64,000 nt of DNA from JABDMH01 sp965223025 (GTDB taxonomy: Bacteria > Bacteroidota > Bacteroidia > Chitinophagales > Saprospiraceae), in assembly GCA_965223025.1 (NCBI GenBank), contig CBDCVP010000007.1, positions 1-64,000 of the forward strand, given 5' to 3'. The notes under the pieces are model-generated. The model saw nothing but the letters and a program-made list of their open reading frames with translations. It ran no database searches and was not told the origin of the DNA. Made by a program: the position numbers and the translations under genes. Shown here piece by piece: positions 18,236-27,557 of this stretch (position 1 is its first letter; each line of letters begins with the position of its first letter).

Positions 18236-18280
18236 ATCTAAAAAGATAGTTTATCACTTAAAGAGAAATCATTTACTGTA

Positions 18281-18288
18281 AAGTTCCG
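18281..18288. repeat. IS256 target-site duplication, left copy
   Basis: AAGTTCCG directly precedes the left inverted repeat and recurs exactly at 19654-19661 after the right one. Eight bases is the expected duplication length for IS256-family elements. Confidence 0.85.
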
Positions 18289-18316
18289 GGTTAAGTCCCG
18301 ATTCTAGTTGAAACTT
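18289..18316. repeat. IS256-family left inverted repeat
   Basis: 28-base terminal repeat starting GGTTAAGTCCC. Compared with the reverse complement of 19626-19653 it matches at 24 of 28 positions; the four differences are clustered at positions 12-16. Confidence 0.85.
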
Positions 18317-18379
18317 TGGAAGGACTTGGAAAACAGAGAGGGTTCCATAACTTTATATTTAACAAAAATCATATATGAA

Positions 18380-19627
18380 ATGGAACCCAATCAAATGCAA
18401 ATTAGCGAAATTGAAAGAAAAGATTTGGCCTGGTTGAAGATGCAACCTCTAGATATGCGCCTAGAAGTGCTAAATCATCATCTTACTATCTGTCAAATGT
18501 ACCTCAATGAGCTATTCGAAGAAGAGGTAATCCAGAAGGCCGGGGCCCGCTACAGCCACTCAAAGCCGGCTAATGGAATGTACAGTCGCTGGGGTTACAA
18601 TCCTGGAAGTGTGAAGGTAGGAGATCAGAAGGTAAAGATGCAAGTGCCCCGGATCAAAAACAACCAGACCGATCGATGTGAACCACTGGATCGGTATGAG
18701 CAAGTAAAATCTGTCGAGCAACCTAGTGAGCAACTTATCAAGGGTGTGCTATTGGGATTAAGTATGCGAGACTATGGAGGCGTGCTGGATTACTTGAATG
18801 AGGGTTTCGGACTCAGCAAGAGTAGCGTTAGTCGTTCCTTTATCGATCGTACACGATCCAAGTTGGAAGAGTTTGAAAATCGTCGATATGGTCAATACAA
18901 TTTTGTAGCCCTGTTTATCGACGGAAAGTATCTTGCCAAGGAACAAATTATAATATTGCTAGGGGTTACAGACCAGGGAGTTAAGATACCACTGGGCTTC
19001 TTACAGACCCATTCGGAGAACGCTGGACCGATATCAGATCTACTTAGGGATTTAATTGACAGGGAGTTCAACTATGAGCAGGGTTTGTTGGTGGTAATCG
19101 ATGGCTCAAAAGGGATCCATAAAGCAGTTACCGAGGTATTCGGAAAATATGCAGTGGTACAAAGATGTATCTGGCACAAGAGAGAAAATGTGAACAAGTA
19201 TCTCAAACAAGAGGACCAGGATTGGTTTACTAGCGATTTTCACCAAGCTATTGAACAACCCACCTATGAAGATGCACGAGCAGATCTTGATCAATTAATA
19301 AACAAATTGGAACCCATTAATAGATCCGCAGCTAACTCACTTAGGGAAGCAGGAGATGAGATTCTGACATTGCATAAAATCGGAATAGATAAACAGTTGT
19401 GGACAACGTTTAGAACAACCAATATCATAGAAAACCTAAACTCACAGTTGGGAAAATACATCCGTAAAGTCAAACACTGGAAAACTTCAGAAATGAGATA
19501 TCGATGGGTGGCAGCAGGCCTGATAGAAATTGAGCAAAAAATGCGCAGAATCAACAACCACAAAAAGTTGCCGTATATGCAAAAAGTAATTAATGACTAT
19601 ATTAGTGAGCCCTCTCTCAAATCTTAA
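18380..19627 (+). CDS. IS256-family transposase (DDE, mutator-like)
   Basis: 415 residues from the ATG at 18380. An in-frame TTG at 18308 lies inside the left inverted repeat and is a poorer start. DDE-type catalytic landmarks: LFIDGKYLAKEQ (first Asp), LLVVIDGSKGIHKAV (second Asp), VQRCIWHKRENV (conserved C/H region) and RTTNIIENLNSQLGKYIR (catalytic Glu with the family R-T-T-N-x-x-E motif). Length and motif order are as expected for IS256 members, and no frameshift is seen. The gene ends just inside the right inverted repeat. Confidence 0.92.
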   Translation: MEPNQMQISEIERKDLAWLKMQPLDMRLEVLNHHLTICQMYLNELFEEEVIQKAGARYSHSKPANGMYSRWGYNPGSVKVGDQKVKMQVPRIKNNQTDRCEPLDRYEQVKSVEQPSEQLIKGVLLGLSMRDYGGVLDYLNEGFGLSKSSVSRSFIDRTRSKLEEFENRRYGQYNFVALFIDGKYLAKEQIIILLGVTDQGVKIPLGFLQTHSENAGPISDLLRDLIDREFNYEQGLLVVIDGSKGIHKAVTEVFGKYAVVQRCIWHKRENVNKYLKQEDQDWFTSDFHQAIEQPTYEDARADLDQLINKLEPINRSAANSLREAGDEILTLHKIGIDKQLWTTFRTTNIIENLNSQLGKYIRKVKHWKTSEMRYRWVAAGLIEIEQKMRRINNHKKLPYMQKVINDYISEPSLKS

Positions 19628-19653
19628 GTTTCAACTAAGAATGGGACTTAACC
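19626..19653. repeat. IS256-family right inverted repeat
   Basis: 28-base terminal repeat ending in GGGACTTAACC; partner of 18289-18316 (24/28 identity in inverted orientation). It overlaps the last two bases of the transposase gene. Confidence 0.85.
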
Positions 19654-19661
19654 AAGTTCCG
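19654..19661. repeat. IS256 target-site duplication, right copy
   Basis: AAGTTCCG, identical to 18281-18288 on the other side of the element. Confidence 0.85.
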
Positions 19662-19766
19662 AAACTAAGAGGTAAAATAAAATCTAATAAGACTTGTCTC
19701 AATTGAAACCAAAAGGCATATTTGTGTCTGATAGTTACATGCTAGAGATCTCAAACTTTAACATTT

Positions 19767-20414
19767 ATGACCATCTCCGAAATCAAATCATCTCTCCCCA
19801 TCCTCACCCTTCTCTCCCACTACGCCATCACCCCCGACCGAAACAAACGCATCTCTTGCCCCTTCCACAATGACAAAACCCCTTCCATGCAAGTGTACCC
19901 AGACACCAACACAGTCTATTGCTTCAGCTCCAATTGCCCGCATGGACGCAAAACCATCGACCAGATTGATTTTGTGATGCACAAAGAAAACTGCACCAAA
20001 CACCAGGCTATCCTCAAATGCAAACAGCTCCTAGGTCGGTCAGGATTATCAAAAACAATCAAACCTATGCCATCTTCCATTTACCAGGACCTCAATCAAA
20101 TCTTCACTCAGCTACAGAAACGCTTCCACCGAGGTGCCAATGCTAAAAAATATGCAAACAGCCGATCGATTATTGACGCCAATATTCCAATCGGTTGGAA
20201 CACCTACAAAACGGATTTTGCTCATTTACGCAACTGCATCATTTTTCCTCTGAAAAATAAAGAAGGAGATGTCGTCAGTCTGTACGGCAGAAGCATCACT
20301 GGTCAAGGTAACAACGCGCACTACTACCTCAAAAACCGCAAAGGGCTTTACCCGGGTTATCCAGTTACAAATATTAGTACCCTCGTCATCACAGAAGCCA
20401 TCATTGATGCGTAA
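19767..20414 (+). pseudogene. CHC2 zinc-finger/TOPRIM primase-like protein, C-terminally truncated
   Basis: 215 residues before a stop. The N-terminus is a CHC2 primase zinc finger: RISCPFHNDKTPSM then VYCFSSNCPHG (Cys and His ligands intact). After a linker comes a TOPRIM-type start, CIIFPLKNKEGDVVSLYGRS, then LVITEAIIDA, where the Glu of the TOPRIM motif appears just before the frame ends. Relatives on Bacteroidota mobile elements continue through the rest of TOPRIM, so this copy has lost its catalytic second half; the downstream frames do not resume it. It lies opposite the XRE repressor across the IS256 insertion, consistent with a decaying integrated element. Confidence 0.7.
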
Positions 20415-20743
20415 GCGATCAGCCATGGACATACCAATATGCTACCCATTTACCTGAGCCCAAGACCAGACTAAAATCCGTTATCTTTCAGTGGTAGAAG
20501 TGCTTGGAGGTCATTGATCAAATGATTGTCCATGCGATTGTAAAGCACCCTACCCTCCAACCCCATATCAGAAATATGGATGCTGAGGGGTAGTTTTACG
20601 GCTCATAAATAAAGGATAGAATGAAGAGAGCTCAACTGCAAGCAAGAATCCGAGAATTGATAGAAGATTGATCAGAACGGCAACCAAACCAGGTCTGGGT
20701 TTTGCGACAGCGGAGGACTTGGAGGGACAGATCTGATAGCAGC
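20415..20743. other. Gene-free remnant downstream of the truncated primase
   Basis: 329 bases between the broken primase and the tricorn-like gene. The minus strand carries a 43-codon stop-to-stop stretch around 20472-20602 that includes RVLYNRMDNHLINDLQALLP, which looks protein-like but lacks a start and was not recognised. No terminator or RNA was recognised. Probably further debris of the same mobile element. Confidence 0.3.
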
Positions 20744-23700
20744 TCACTTCCGCAGTCCCTTTGCTGTTCTATCTTCTAGGGGTGGTGCTGGTGTACGTCG
20801 GGGTGGGTCGACCTTGAGCATCGCCATGACTTCGCTCACCACTCGCTCAATCTGAGGATCTCTTCCCTGCATCAACAGGTTTGGGTCATCCCAAACTTCT
20901 ATATCGGGGGTCACTCCCTCACCTTCCCAAAACCAATGTCCGTCGTTGTCATACAGCCTGGCTCCAGGTACGGATATAGTGCCACCATCTATCAAGGTAT
21001 GGCGTGTGTTGGGTCCCACCAGAATGCCCAAGGTGCGTTCTCCTACTATGGGACCTGCCTTCAATTCCTGGAATCCCCAGGGGAAGCCATCACCACCGGA
21101 TCCTGCCCAGCCATTGATCAACATACCCATGGGACCGGGATTGGCCATGATCGGCCAGGTATGATCCTTGCCATGACGCCAGTGAAGGTTGTAGACCACT
21201 GGTCGCTGTAACAACTCTAAGAAACGATCTGCCAATGCTCCCCCGCCGTTGAACCGTTCGTCTATGATGAATCCCTGCTTATCGAGCTGACCGTAGTACA
21301 TACTCACCAGCTCTTGTTGTCCCTGGGATGAGGTGTTAGACATGTAGATATAGCCCAGCTGGCCCTGAGAGAGTTTGTCTACCATCTGCCGATTGTGTTC
21401 TCTCCATTCGAGATAGCGCAGGCGCGATTCTTGACCTCCGGAAAGGGTCTTGACAACCACCTGCTTCGAGTCGATATCGTCGTTTTGTTTAACTTCCAAT
21501 GCCACCGTTTTTCCCGCCAGTCCCTCGAATGCAGCATAGGGATCTTTGGCCAGGTCCAGTCTCATACCGTTCACTGCCAGGATATAAGTATCCTCCTGTA
21601 TGTCCATTCCTGGCTGGTCAAAGGGAGATCTCACATCGGTGTCCCAGATGGCTGGTCTGACAATGCGCTTGATCTTATATCCAAGTTCATCCACAGCCCA
21701 GTCAATACCCAGAAAACCCGTTTCCACAGGTTTGACCACCTCGACGTCGCCGCCATTGGTATAGGTATGACCGGCACTTAATTCCGCGACCAGGTTTGAT
21801 TGAATGTTGGTGACATCCCACCGGGTTCTCGCATCCTCCAAAAGGGCGTAATATCGGTTCTTGAGCTCATTCCAGTCTACCCCATGCATGTTAGGATCAT
21901 AAAAGAAATCACGATGTCGCCGCCAGGTATCTTCAAAGATCTGTCGCCATTCTACCTTTGGTATGAGGTCCATTACCAAGCCATCCGCAGGGATGGCCTG
22001 GTCTATTTTCTGGTTGGGAGCAGCCTTCACAATACCAAATCTCCCTTTACTTCTCACCAAGATCGAATTTCCATCTGCAGTCGGCATCACTGCTTGAACA
22101 TCCGACATGACCTTCTTCTCCTTACGTGTTTTCAGATCATACAGCATTAAGGTGGCAATGCGGTCTCCCGATCCTGTGTTTGGGTACCGCACGTAGACAA
22201 ACCTGTCTTTAAATGGGATGATGCTACCGATATTCCCAGCCTTAAGCGGAAGTATGGTAACTCGGGCCTCCATCTCTTCAAAATCTATCCTCAGGTCCTT
22301 CGAGGAATCTGCTTCACCAGGTCTTTCGTCATCGGCGACTTTGTCCTTCTTCGGTTTTTTGGGATCCTCACCGTTTGAAGTAGCTTTCTCTTCGTCATCA
22401 TCCCGCTTGCCAGATTTTTCTTTGGTCAGCACGATCGTATCGTTTCGGACCTCCAGCAAGGAGGGAGTCTCCCTCAATAAATTGATGGCCGCTATCTGGG
22501 TGGCATTGGGATAGATCCAGGTGCCATCTCCCATGTCTGAGTACGCAGCTGAGAGATTGCGGTTGGTCATATAAAAAATATACTTTCCATCCTTACTAAA
22601 AACGGGATTGCTATCATCAAAATAGGATGTAGTCACTTGATGGGTGGTCTGCCCCTGTACATGGTATACATGAATGCTTCCAAAGGTGTTTTCTCCGTTT
22701 TTAGCATAGGTAATCCATTTCGAGTCCGGCGACCAGGAGATCTTGAACCCAGCTCTGCTTCCGTGCCCCAGATTCCACTCAAGATTATCAGCGACGATCG
22801 CATCTTTCCCAATATCTAAGATGTTCAGGTCGTTTTTCTCATCCACGAAGGCGAGCCGCTTACTATCTGGCGACCAGAATAAGGTGTAGCCGAATCCTTG
22901 GTTGCGATTTGTAATTTTGGTGACAAGATCAGGCTCTACAGTCGAGGAAAGATATATCTGGTACTCACCATCTCTATCACTCCAAAAAGCGATATGTCGG
23001 CCGTTGGGTGACCAAGCTGGACTGTGATCGAAGGCTCCACTGGAGCGAGTCAGGTTTACACTGTATCCCTCCTTGACGGGCACATTAAAAAGTTCTCCCC
23101 TCGCCTCAAAAACGATGCGATTGCCCTTCGGTGAGGCGCTCATGTTGCGAATGCGTCCACTGACATCTTCCTTTCTGGACATCTCTAAAGATAAATCGCT
23201 GACCACATGCACTTCTACCCTCCTGTACGATTCCGTACTTTGGTCTAGTAGAAACAAATCACCACCCACCTCGAATACCAGCTCCTCAGGACCTGCAGAT
23301 AGGAAAGAAATATCAAAATCTTTAAACTTCGTCACCTGCTTCAACGATCCTTTCCGTGAGTCATAAGACCAAAGGTTGCGCCGGAAATATGATCCCCGAT
23401 CAGATAAGAAATACAGTTTGTTAGCAGCCCAGGCTGGCTTACCATCATTCGCGGGATTGTCGGTGATGTTGCTAACCTCCCCTTTTTCAAAATCGTATAT
23501 CAGGATGTCTGAAGCTAAGCCTCCTCGATATCTCTTAAAGGGATAACGTTCGGTGATTTTTGTGATGTACGCCAGTTGACTTCCATCGGGTGAAAAACTT
23601 GCTAACTCACCATAAGGTATATCGATTTTTTCTGCCAGTCCACCATCTTTGTGCACCATGAAAAACTGGCGGGAAGAACGTTGACCCAGCTCCCGTCTAG

Positions 23701-24070
23701 AAGCAAATAGAATATGATCTCCATCTGGATGCCAATCGATGGTCCGATCAGCACTGGAGTGATAGGTCACTCTATGAGGAATGCCACCTGTCACAGGCAT
23801 GGTATATACATCCATATTGCCACGGTAACTAGCGGTAAAAGCGATGGTCTTTCCATCGGGTGAAAATCTCGGCCACGATTCCTCTCCTGGAGAATGGGTA
23901 ACCTGCATCGCTGTGCCACCTTCCTTGGGAACCAGCCAAATGTCGCCACCATATACGAAAACAATCTGGGTAGATGACACATCCATGTAGCGCATCAGTT
24001 TGGCACTTATCTCGGCAGAGAGGGCATATGTAAACATGAGAAACAAGACGACGACAGCGATTCTTGGCAT
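20744..24070 (-). CDS. Tricorn-like S41 serine protease with beta-propeller and PDZ
   Basis: 1108 residues with an N-terminal signal peptide (VVLFLMFTYALSAEISA). The first ~650 residues are WD40/PD40-type propeller repeats with recurrent FSPDG, WSPDSK and WSPNGR blades, the six- plus seven-bladed arrangement of tricorn. A highly charged linker (DDDEEKATSNGEDPKKPKKD, about residues 560-600) interrupts the propeller region. Then come the tricorn core helix region (WRRHRDFFYDPNMHGVDW), a PDZ domain near 810-880 and the S41 catalytic domain, whose nucleophile lies in GWAGSGGDGF (Ser near 991). Bacterial versions are periplasmic or surface peptide-degrading enzymes. The charged linker is longer than I would expect. 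Transcribed alone. Confidence 0.9.
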   Translation of the reverse strand: MPRIAVVVLFLMFTYALSAEISAKLMRYMDVSSTQIVFVYGGDIWLVPKEGGTAMQVTHSPGEESWPRFSPDGKTIAFTASYRGNMDVYTMPVTGGIPHRVTYHSSADRTIDWHPDGDHILFASRRELGQRSSRQFFMVHKDGGLAEKIDIPYGELASFSPDGSQLAYITKITERYPFKRYRGGLASDILIYDFEKGEVSNITDNPANDGKPAWAANKLYFLSDRGSYFRRNLWSYDSRKGSLKQVTKFKDFDISFLSAGPEELVFEVGGDLFLLDQSTESYRRVEVHVVSDLSLEMSRKEDVSGRIRNMSASPKGNRIVFEARGELFNVPVKEGYSVNLTRSSGAFDHSPAWSPNGRHIAFWSDRDGEYQIYLSSTVEPDLVTKITNRNQGFGYTLFWSPDSKRLAFVDEKNDLNILDIGKDAIVADNLEWNLGHGSRAGFKISWSPDSKWITYAKNGENTFGSIHVYHVQGQTTHQVTTSYFDDSNPVFSKDGKYIFYMTNRNLSAAYSDMGDGTWIYPNATQIAAINLLRETPSLLEVRNDTIVLTKEKSGKRDDDEEKATSNGEDPKKPKKDKVADDERPGEADSSKDLRIDFEEMEARVTILPLKAGNIGSIIPFKDRFVYVRYPNTGSGDRIATLMLYDLKTRKEKKVMSDVQAVMPTADGNSILVRSKGRFGIVKAAPNQKIDQAIPADGLVMDLIPKVEWRQIFEDTWRRHRDFFYDPNMHGVDWNELKNRYYALLEDARTRWDVTNIQSNLVAELSAGHTYTNGGDVEVVKPVETGFLGIDWAVDELGYKIKRIVRPAIWDTDVRSPFDQPGMDIQEDTYILAVNGMRLDLAKDPYAAFEGLAGKTVALEVKQNDDIDSKQVVVKTLSGGQESRLRYLEWREHNRQMVDKLSQGQLGYIYMSNTSSQGQQELVSMYYGQLDKQGFIIDERFNGGGALADRFLELLQRPVVYNLHWRHGKDHTWPIMANPGPMGMLINGWAGSGGDGFPWGFQELKAGPIVGERTLGILVGPNTRHTLIDGGTISVPGARLYDNDGHWFWEGEGVTPDIEVWDDPNLLMQGRDPQIERVVSEVMAMLKVDPPRRTPAPPLEDRTAKGLRK

Positions 24071-24327
24071 GACTGGACTTTTATTACGGTTTTCGCTCCA
24101 AAATTATCACAAATGAGTCAGCTTATCACAAGTACGTATTCTTTATTAGAGAAATTCATTTTATGAGAATCAGCTGCCTTCACGTAGACTAAAAGCATGC
24201 CATGGCAGCGCTAAGATTGTAACAATGAGGGTCCATCTGTCACCATGATCACCGGATGGCCTGAGTGATTCCCTAATCTTGAATAATTCTGTAATTTGAT
24301 CTTCGTCACAGATCAGCACTTTAGCAC

Positions 24328-24696
24328 ATGACTGAAAATTACTGGACTCCCTGGTTTGAAATACCTGTGGTCGACCTGCGCCGAGCCAAGCACTTTTATG
24401 AAAAGATCTTCGATTTTGAAATCGAGGTCAATGACTTTGGCAACTTCAAGATGGGGCTGTTTCCCCCGCGCCACATCAGCTGCGCCCTAGTACAGGGAAG
24501 GGATTACCAGCCATCCTCAGATGGAGTGCTGGTATACATAAACGCAAATCCGGATCTGAGTATAGTGCTGGACCGCATTGCCGATGCTGGTGGTGAAGTA
24601 CTCTTGCCCAAGCGCATGATCTCCGCAGAACATGGGTATATGGCCTTGTTTCTGGATTGCGAGGGCAATAGAATGGCGCTACATTCCGACCAGTGA
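24328..24696 (+). CDS. VOC-family (glyoxalase/dioxygenase fold) protein
   Basis: 122 residues spanning two beta-alpha-beta-beta-beta units: WFEIPVVDLRRAKHFYEKIF at the start, and the second unit with GGEVLLPKRMISAEHGYMALFLDCEGNRMALHS. This is the typical short VOC protein size. The substrate is unknown: VOC members include glyoxalase I, fosfomycin-resistance enzymes and extradiol dioxygenases, and only fragments of a metal site (H, E) can be inferred. It precedes tag by 36 bases and may share its transcript. Confidence 0.82.
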   Translation: MTENYWTPWFEIPVVDLRRAKHFYEKIFDFEIEVNDFGNFKMGLFPPRHISCALVQGRDYQPSSDGVLVYINANPDLSIVLDRIADAGGEVLLPKRMISAEHGYMALFLDCEGNRMALHSDQ

Positions 24697-24732
24697 ATCC
24701 CTCTTTCCACGACAACCATCAATACAACACAT

Positions 24733-25293
24733 ATGACTCGATGTACTTGGGCTGGAGATAAAGAACCATATCTGAGCTATCACGATCATGAATGGGGCGT
24801 GCCACTACATGATGATCAAAAACTGTTTGAAATGCTCAATTTGGAAGGAGCCCAGGCAGGCTTAAGTTGGATTACGGTCCTGAAAAAAAGGCCGCACTAT
24901 CAGAAAGTTTTTGATCAATTCGATGCTGAAAAAATTGTGAAGTATTCGGATCAGAAAATCCAGCAACTGCTTTTGGATCCTGGCATCATCAGGAACAGGT
25001 TGAAGATTCGGGCTGTGATCTCAAATGCGAGGGCTTATCTAGACATCGTCGATCAATATGGATCGTTTGATGGGTACATATGGCAGTTTGTAGATGGACA
25101 TCCATTGGTCAATCATTTTGAGAAAATCGAAGAAGTCCCTGCACGCACTCCTCTGAGTGATGCTATGAGCAAGTCCCTGAAGAAAGCAGGATTCAAATTT
25201 GTCGGTTCCACAATCTGCTATGCCTATATGCAAGCGGTGGGTATGGTAAATGATCACACTACCGACTGTTTTCGATGGAAAGCATGTCAATAG
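24733..25293 (+). CDS. tag: DNA-3-methyladenine glycosylase I
   Basis: 186 residues, full length. Signatures: TRCTWAGDKEPYLSYHDHEWGVP with the zinc-binding Cys4 and His17 region, FEMLNLEGAQAGLSWITVLKKR (the catalytic-pocket Glu/Trp region of Tag) and the C-terminal NDHTTDCF with the remaining zinc ligands. Excises 3-methyladenine from alkylated DNA. Followed after 48 bases by the PLP decarboxylase gene. Confidence 0.93.
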   Translation: MTRCTWAGDKEPYLSYHDHEWGVPLHDDQKLFEMLNLEGAQAGLSWITVLKKRPHYQKVFDQFDAEKIVKYSDQKIQQLLLDPGIIRNRLKIRAVISNARAYLDIVDQYGSFDGYIWQFVDGHPLVNHFEKIEEVPARTPLSDAMSKSLKKAGFKFVGSTICYAYMQAVGMVNDHTTDCFRWKACQ

Positions 25294-25341
25294 TGTTTTT
25301 CTCTAGGAGGCCAGCTATCTTTGTCGGATAAAACCGATAAC

Positions 25342-26733
25342 ATGATGCAAAGCAATGGCTCCGACCTTCAGAACATGGGTAGATTGGCCATCGACAAACT
25401 CGCTACCTATCTCGATGCAAGCCAGGCAGCCGATTCTCACGTGGTAGACCTACCACCGCTCGATAGCATCGCCGATGCATTGCAAATCCGCCGGTTCTTA
25501 AAATACGGTGGCATGGATCAAGGGGCTTTTTCATCTTTTCTAGATACCTACCTGGATCACTCTATGCATATGCACCATCCAGGATACATCGGTCATCAGG
25601 TGTCTTTACCACATATGGGATCAATGATGGCAGATCTCATTCATGGTGTTGCCAACAATCCCATGTCCATCTTCGAGATGGGACCCTCTGCGGCCACGAT
25701 CGAATTTGAGCTCATCCAATGGATGCTATCCAAGGTCGGTTGGACAGAAGGTGGTGGTGTCTTTACCCATGGAGGTTCAGTCGCCAACATACATGCCATG
25801 TTGGCTGCAAGATCAGCTGTCGCCCCTGGGTCCTGGCGTGATGGCAATCCTCCCGACCTGGTCATTCTGGCTCCGGAGAATAGTCATTATTCAATTGCGA
25901 GGGCCATCAGCATTCTAGGTCTTGGACAGACATCCATCATCGCCATACCGACAGATCAGCAAGAGGTTGTCAGACCAGATGCCCTCCACCAGCTTATCGA
26001 AAAAGTACGAAGAAATGGCCACATAATTATGGCAGTAGTGGCAAACGCGTGCGCCACCGCCACCGGACTCTACGACCCCATCCAGGAAATGGGGATCTGC
26101 TGCAACCAGCAAGAATGTTGGCTACATCTAGATAGTCCACATGGAGCCACGGCACTCCTTTCTGAAAAATATCGCCATCTCATGAGGGGTTCTGAACTGG
26201 CAAATTCGATGATTTGGGATGCCCACAAAATGATGCAAACATCCACACTGTGCACCGCAGTGCTCTTCAAAGATAAGGCAAGCTTCAAACAGACTTTTCA
26301 GCAAGAGGGGAGCTATTTGTTTTATGAGAAGGAAAATCAGGGTGTGGATAGTTTGCCCTACCAAATAGAATGCACCAAGGCACCCCTGGCCACCAAGCTA
26401 TTTCTCACCTTGGCCATCATTGGGGAAAAAGGAATGGGTCAGTTTGTGGCAGATCTGTACGACAAAGCACAGTGCTTTGCAAGGATCATCGCTGAGCGAC
26501 CAGGTTTCTCCATTGATCTACCCATCGAATCCAACATCATCTGCTTTCGCTATCGTCCAGGTCAGGTCGATCAACTGGCTTTGCGAGAAATGTTGGTACG
26601 TCAGGGGAAGCATTATATCTCCTCGACCGAAGTCAATGGTACTCGACACCTCCGAATTGTAGTGATGAATCCTTTGACTGATGAGAATATTATCGAAGGA
26701 CTTTTAGACGACATCAGTGCCATTGCGCTATGA
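25342..26733 (+). CDS. PLP-dependent group II decarboxylase
   Basis: About 463 residues from the ATG at 25342 (a TTG at 25321 is possible). Group II amino-acid decarboxylase fold: HPGYIGHQVSLPHMGSMMAD near the N-terminus, GGGVFTHGGSVANIHAMLAAR (PLP phosphate loop), WLHLDSPHGATALLS (PLP-binding Asp and His) and MIWDAHKMMQ, with the Schiff-base Lys in D-A-H-K. Relatives decarboxylate glutamate, aromatic amino acids or 2,4-diaminobutyrate; the substrate cannot be decided. The usual D-A-A-H motif reads D-S-P-H here. The last 17 bases overlap the start of the methyltransferase gene in another frame. Confidence 0.87.
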   Translation: MMQSNGSDLQNMGRLAIDKLATYLDASQAADSHVVDLPPLDSIADALQIRRFLKYGGMDQGAFSSFLDTYLDHSMHMHHPGYIGHQVSLPHMGSMMADLIHGVANNPMSIFEMGPSAATIEFELIQWMLSKVGWTEGGGVFTHGGSVANIHAMLAARSAVAPGSWRDGNPPDLVILAPENSHYSIARAISILGLGQTSIIAIPTDQQEVVRPDALHQLIEKVRRNGHIIMAVVANACATATGLYDPIQEMGICCNQQECWLHLDSPHGATALLSEKYRHLMRGSELANSMIWDAHKMMQTSTLCTAVLFKDKASFKQTFQQEGSYLFYEKENQGVDSLPYQIECTKAPLATKLFLTLAIIGEKGMGQFVADLYDKAQCFARIIAERPGFSIDLPIESNIICFRYRPGQVDQLALREMLVRQGKHYISSTEVNGTRHLRIVVMNPLTDENIIEGLLDDISAIAL

Positions 26734-27508
26734 TCGAAAAACGAAAATATTGGGGCAAATCATCACTGCCGACAATAAAAGAATCGATTTGAAGAAAATA
26801 AACTCACTGAGAAAAATCATAGCGGAAAAAAATCACCCTTACCTCAACTATCACAGTAAGAGGTATGAAGAGCTCGTGAAACATATTGAACAACTAATCA
26901 GCCAAGACACCAGGATACTCGATATAGGCAATTCTTCATTTGCCGAAATACTATCAAAACTATTTAAATGTAAGGTAGATGAACTCGGTTTTGCAAAAGA
27001 TTCGCAGAGGGAATTTGGTCAACAGTTCCATTTTGATCTTAATCATTGTCACGATAAATCCACGTGGAGAAATGATATTGGCACCTATGACATCATTCTG
27101 TTTGCCGAAGTATTGGAGCACCTTTACACCTCTCCTAATCAAGTACTAAGCTATCTTGATATTTTACTAAATAAGGGTGGAAAACTTATTATCCAAACAC
27201 CCAATGCAGCAGTTTTTCACAAAAGAATCCAGATGCTCTTCGGAAAGAATCCCTATATGCTAATAAGTGAAACCAGAAAAAACCCCGGTCACTTTCGAGA
27301 ATACACCAAGCGTGAATTAGTTTCCTATGCCCGCAATTGCGGTTTTGCCATTGATAACATCTACTACGGAAACTACTTTGATTATCAATATGCTTTCTCA
27401 AAAGCTGGTCACCGAAAAAATGAAAGCTTTCTCAAAATCTTCAATCTATTCTATTCCATTTGTCCACCTTCCTTCAAACCTGGTATTACCATGATCTTGT
27501 CCAAATAG
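26717..27508 (+). CDS. Class I SAM-dependent methyltransferase
   Basis: 263 residues from a GTG at 26717; a TTG at 26750 would give an equally good N-terminus without so much overlap with the decarboxylase. Methyltransferase-type fold: RILDIGNSSFAEILSK (SAM motif I, with the usual second Gly replaced), YDIILFAEVLEHLYTSPNQV (motif II, typical of UbiG/methyltransf_23 members) and NKGGKLIIQTPNAAVF (motif III). C-terminal FREYTKRELVSYARNCGF is common in methyltransferases of glycan loci. More AT-rich than its neighbours, which hints at separate acquisition. Substrate unknown. Confidence 0.8.
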   Translation: MPLRYDRKTKILGQIITADNKRIDLKKINSLRKIIAEKNHPYLNYHSKRYEELVKHIEQLISQDTRILDIGNSSFAEILSKLFKCKVDELGFAKDSQREFGQQFHFDLNHCHDKSTWRNDIGTYDIILFAEVLEHLYTSPNQVLSYLDILLNKGGKLIIQTPNAAVFHKRIQMLFGKNPYMLISETRKNPGHFREYTKRELVSYARNCGFAIDNIYYGNYFDYQYAFSKAGHRKNESFLKIFNLFYSICPPSFKPGITMILSK

Positions 27509-27557
27509 ATGGGAGCTACTTAGGTGAAAGTGTCCCAATAATTTATGAGTAACTCCA

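Larger units (their letters stand above)
18289..19653 (+). mobile_element. Complete IS256-family insertion sequence (1365 bp)
   Basis: Bounded by 28-base inverted repeats and an exact 8-base direct duplication (AAGTTCCG) outside them, with one full transposase gene inside. Removing the element and one duplication rejoins the flanks as TACTGTAAAGTTCCGAAACT. This leaves a ~158-base region between the XRE repressor (minus strand) and the CHC2 primase remnant (plus strand). The intact ends, exact duplication and uninterrupted transposase indicate a recent insertion. Confidence 0.88.

Noticed and set aside
20472..20602. 43-codon minus-strand stretch with RVLYNRMDNHLINDL
   Set aside because: Looks protein-like but has no start, is between stops, and could not be tied to a family; kept only as possible mobile-element debris.
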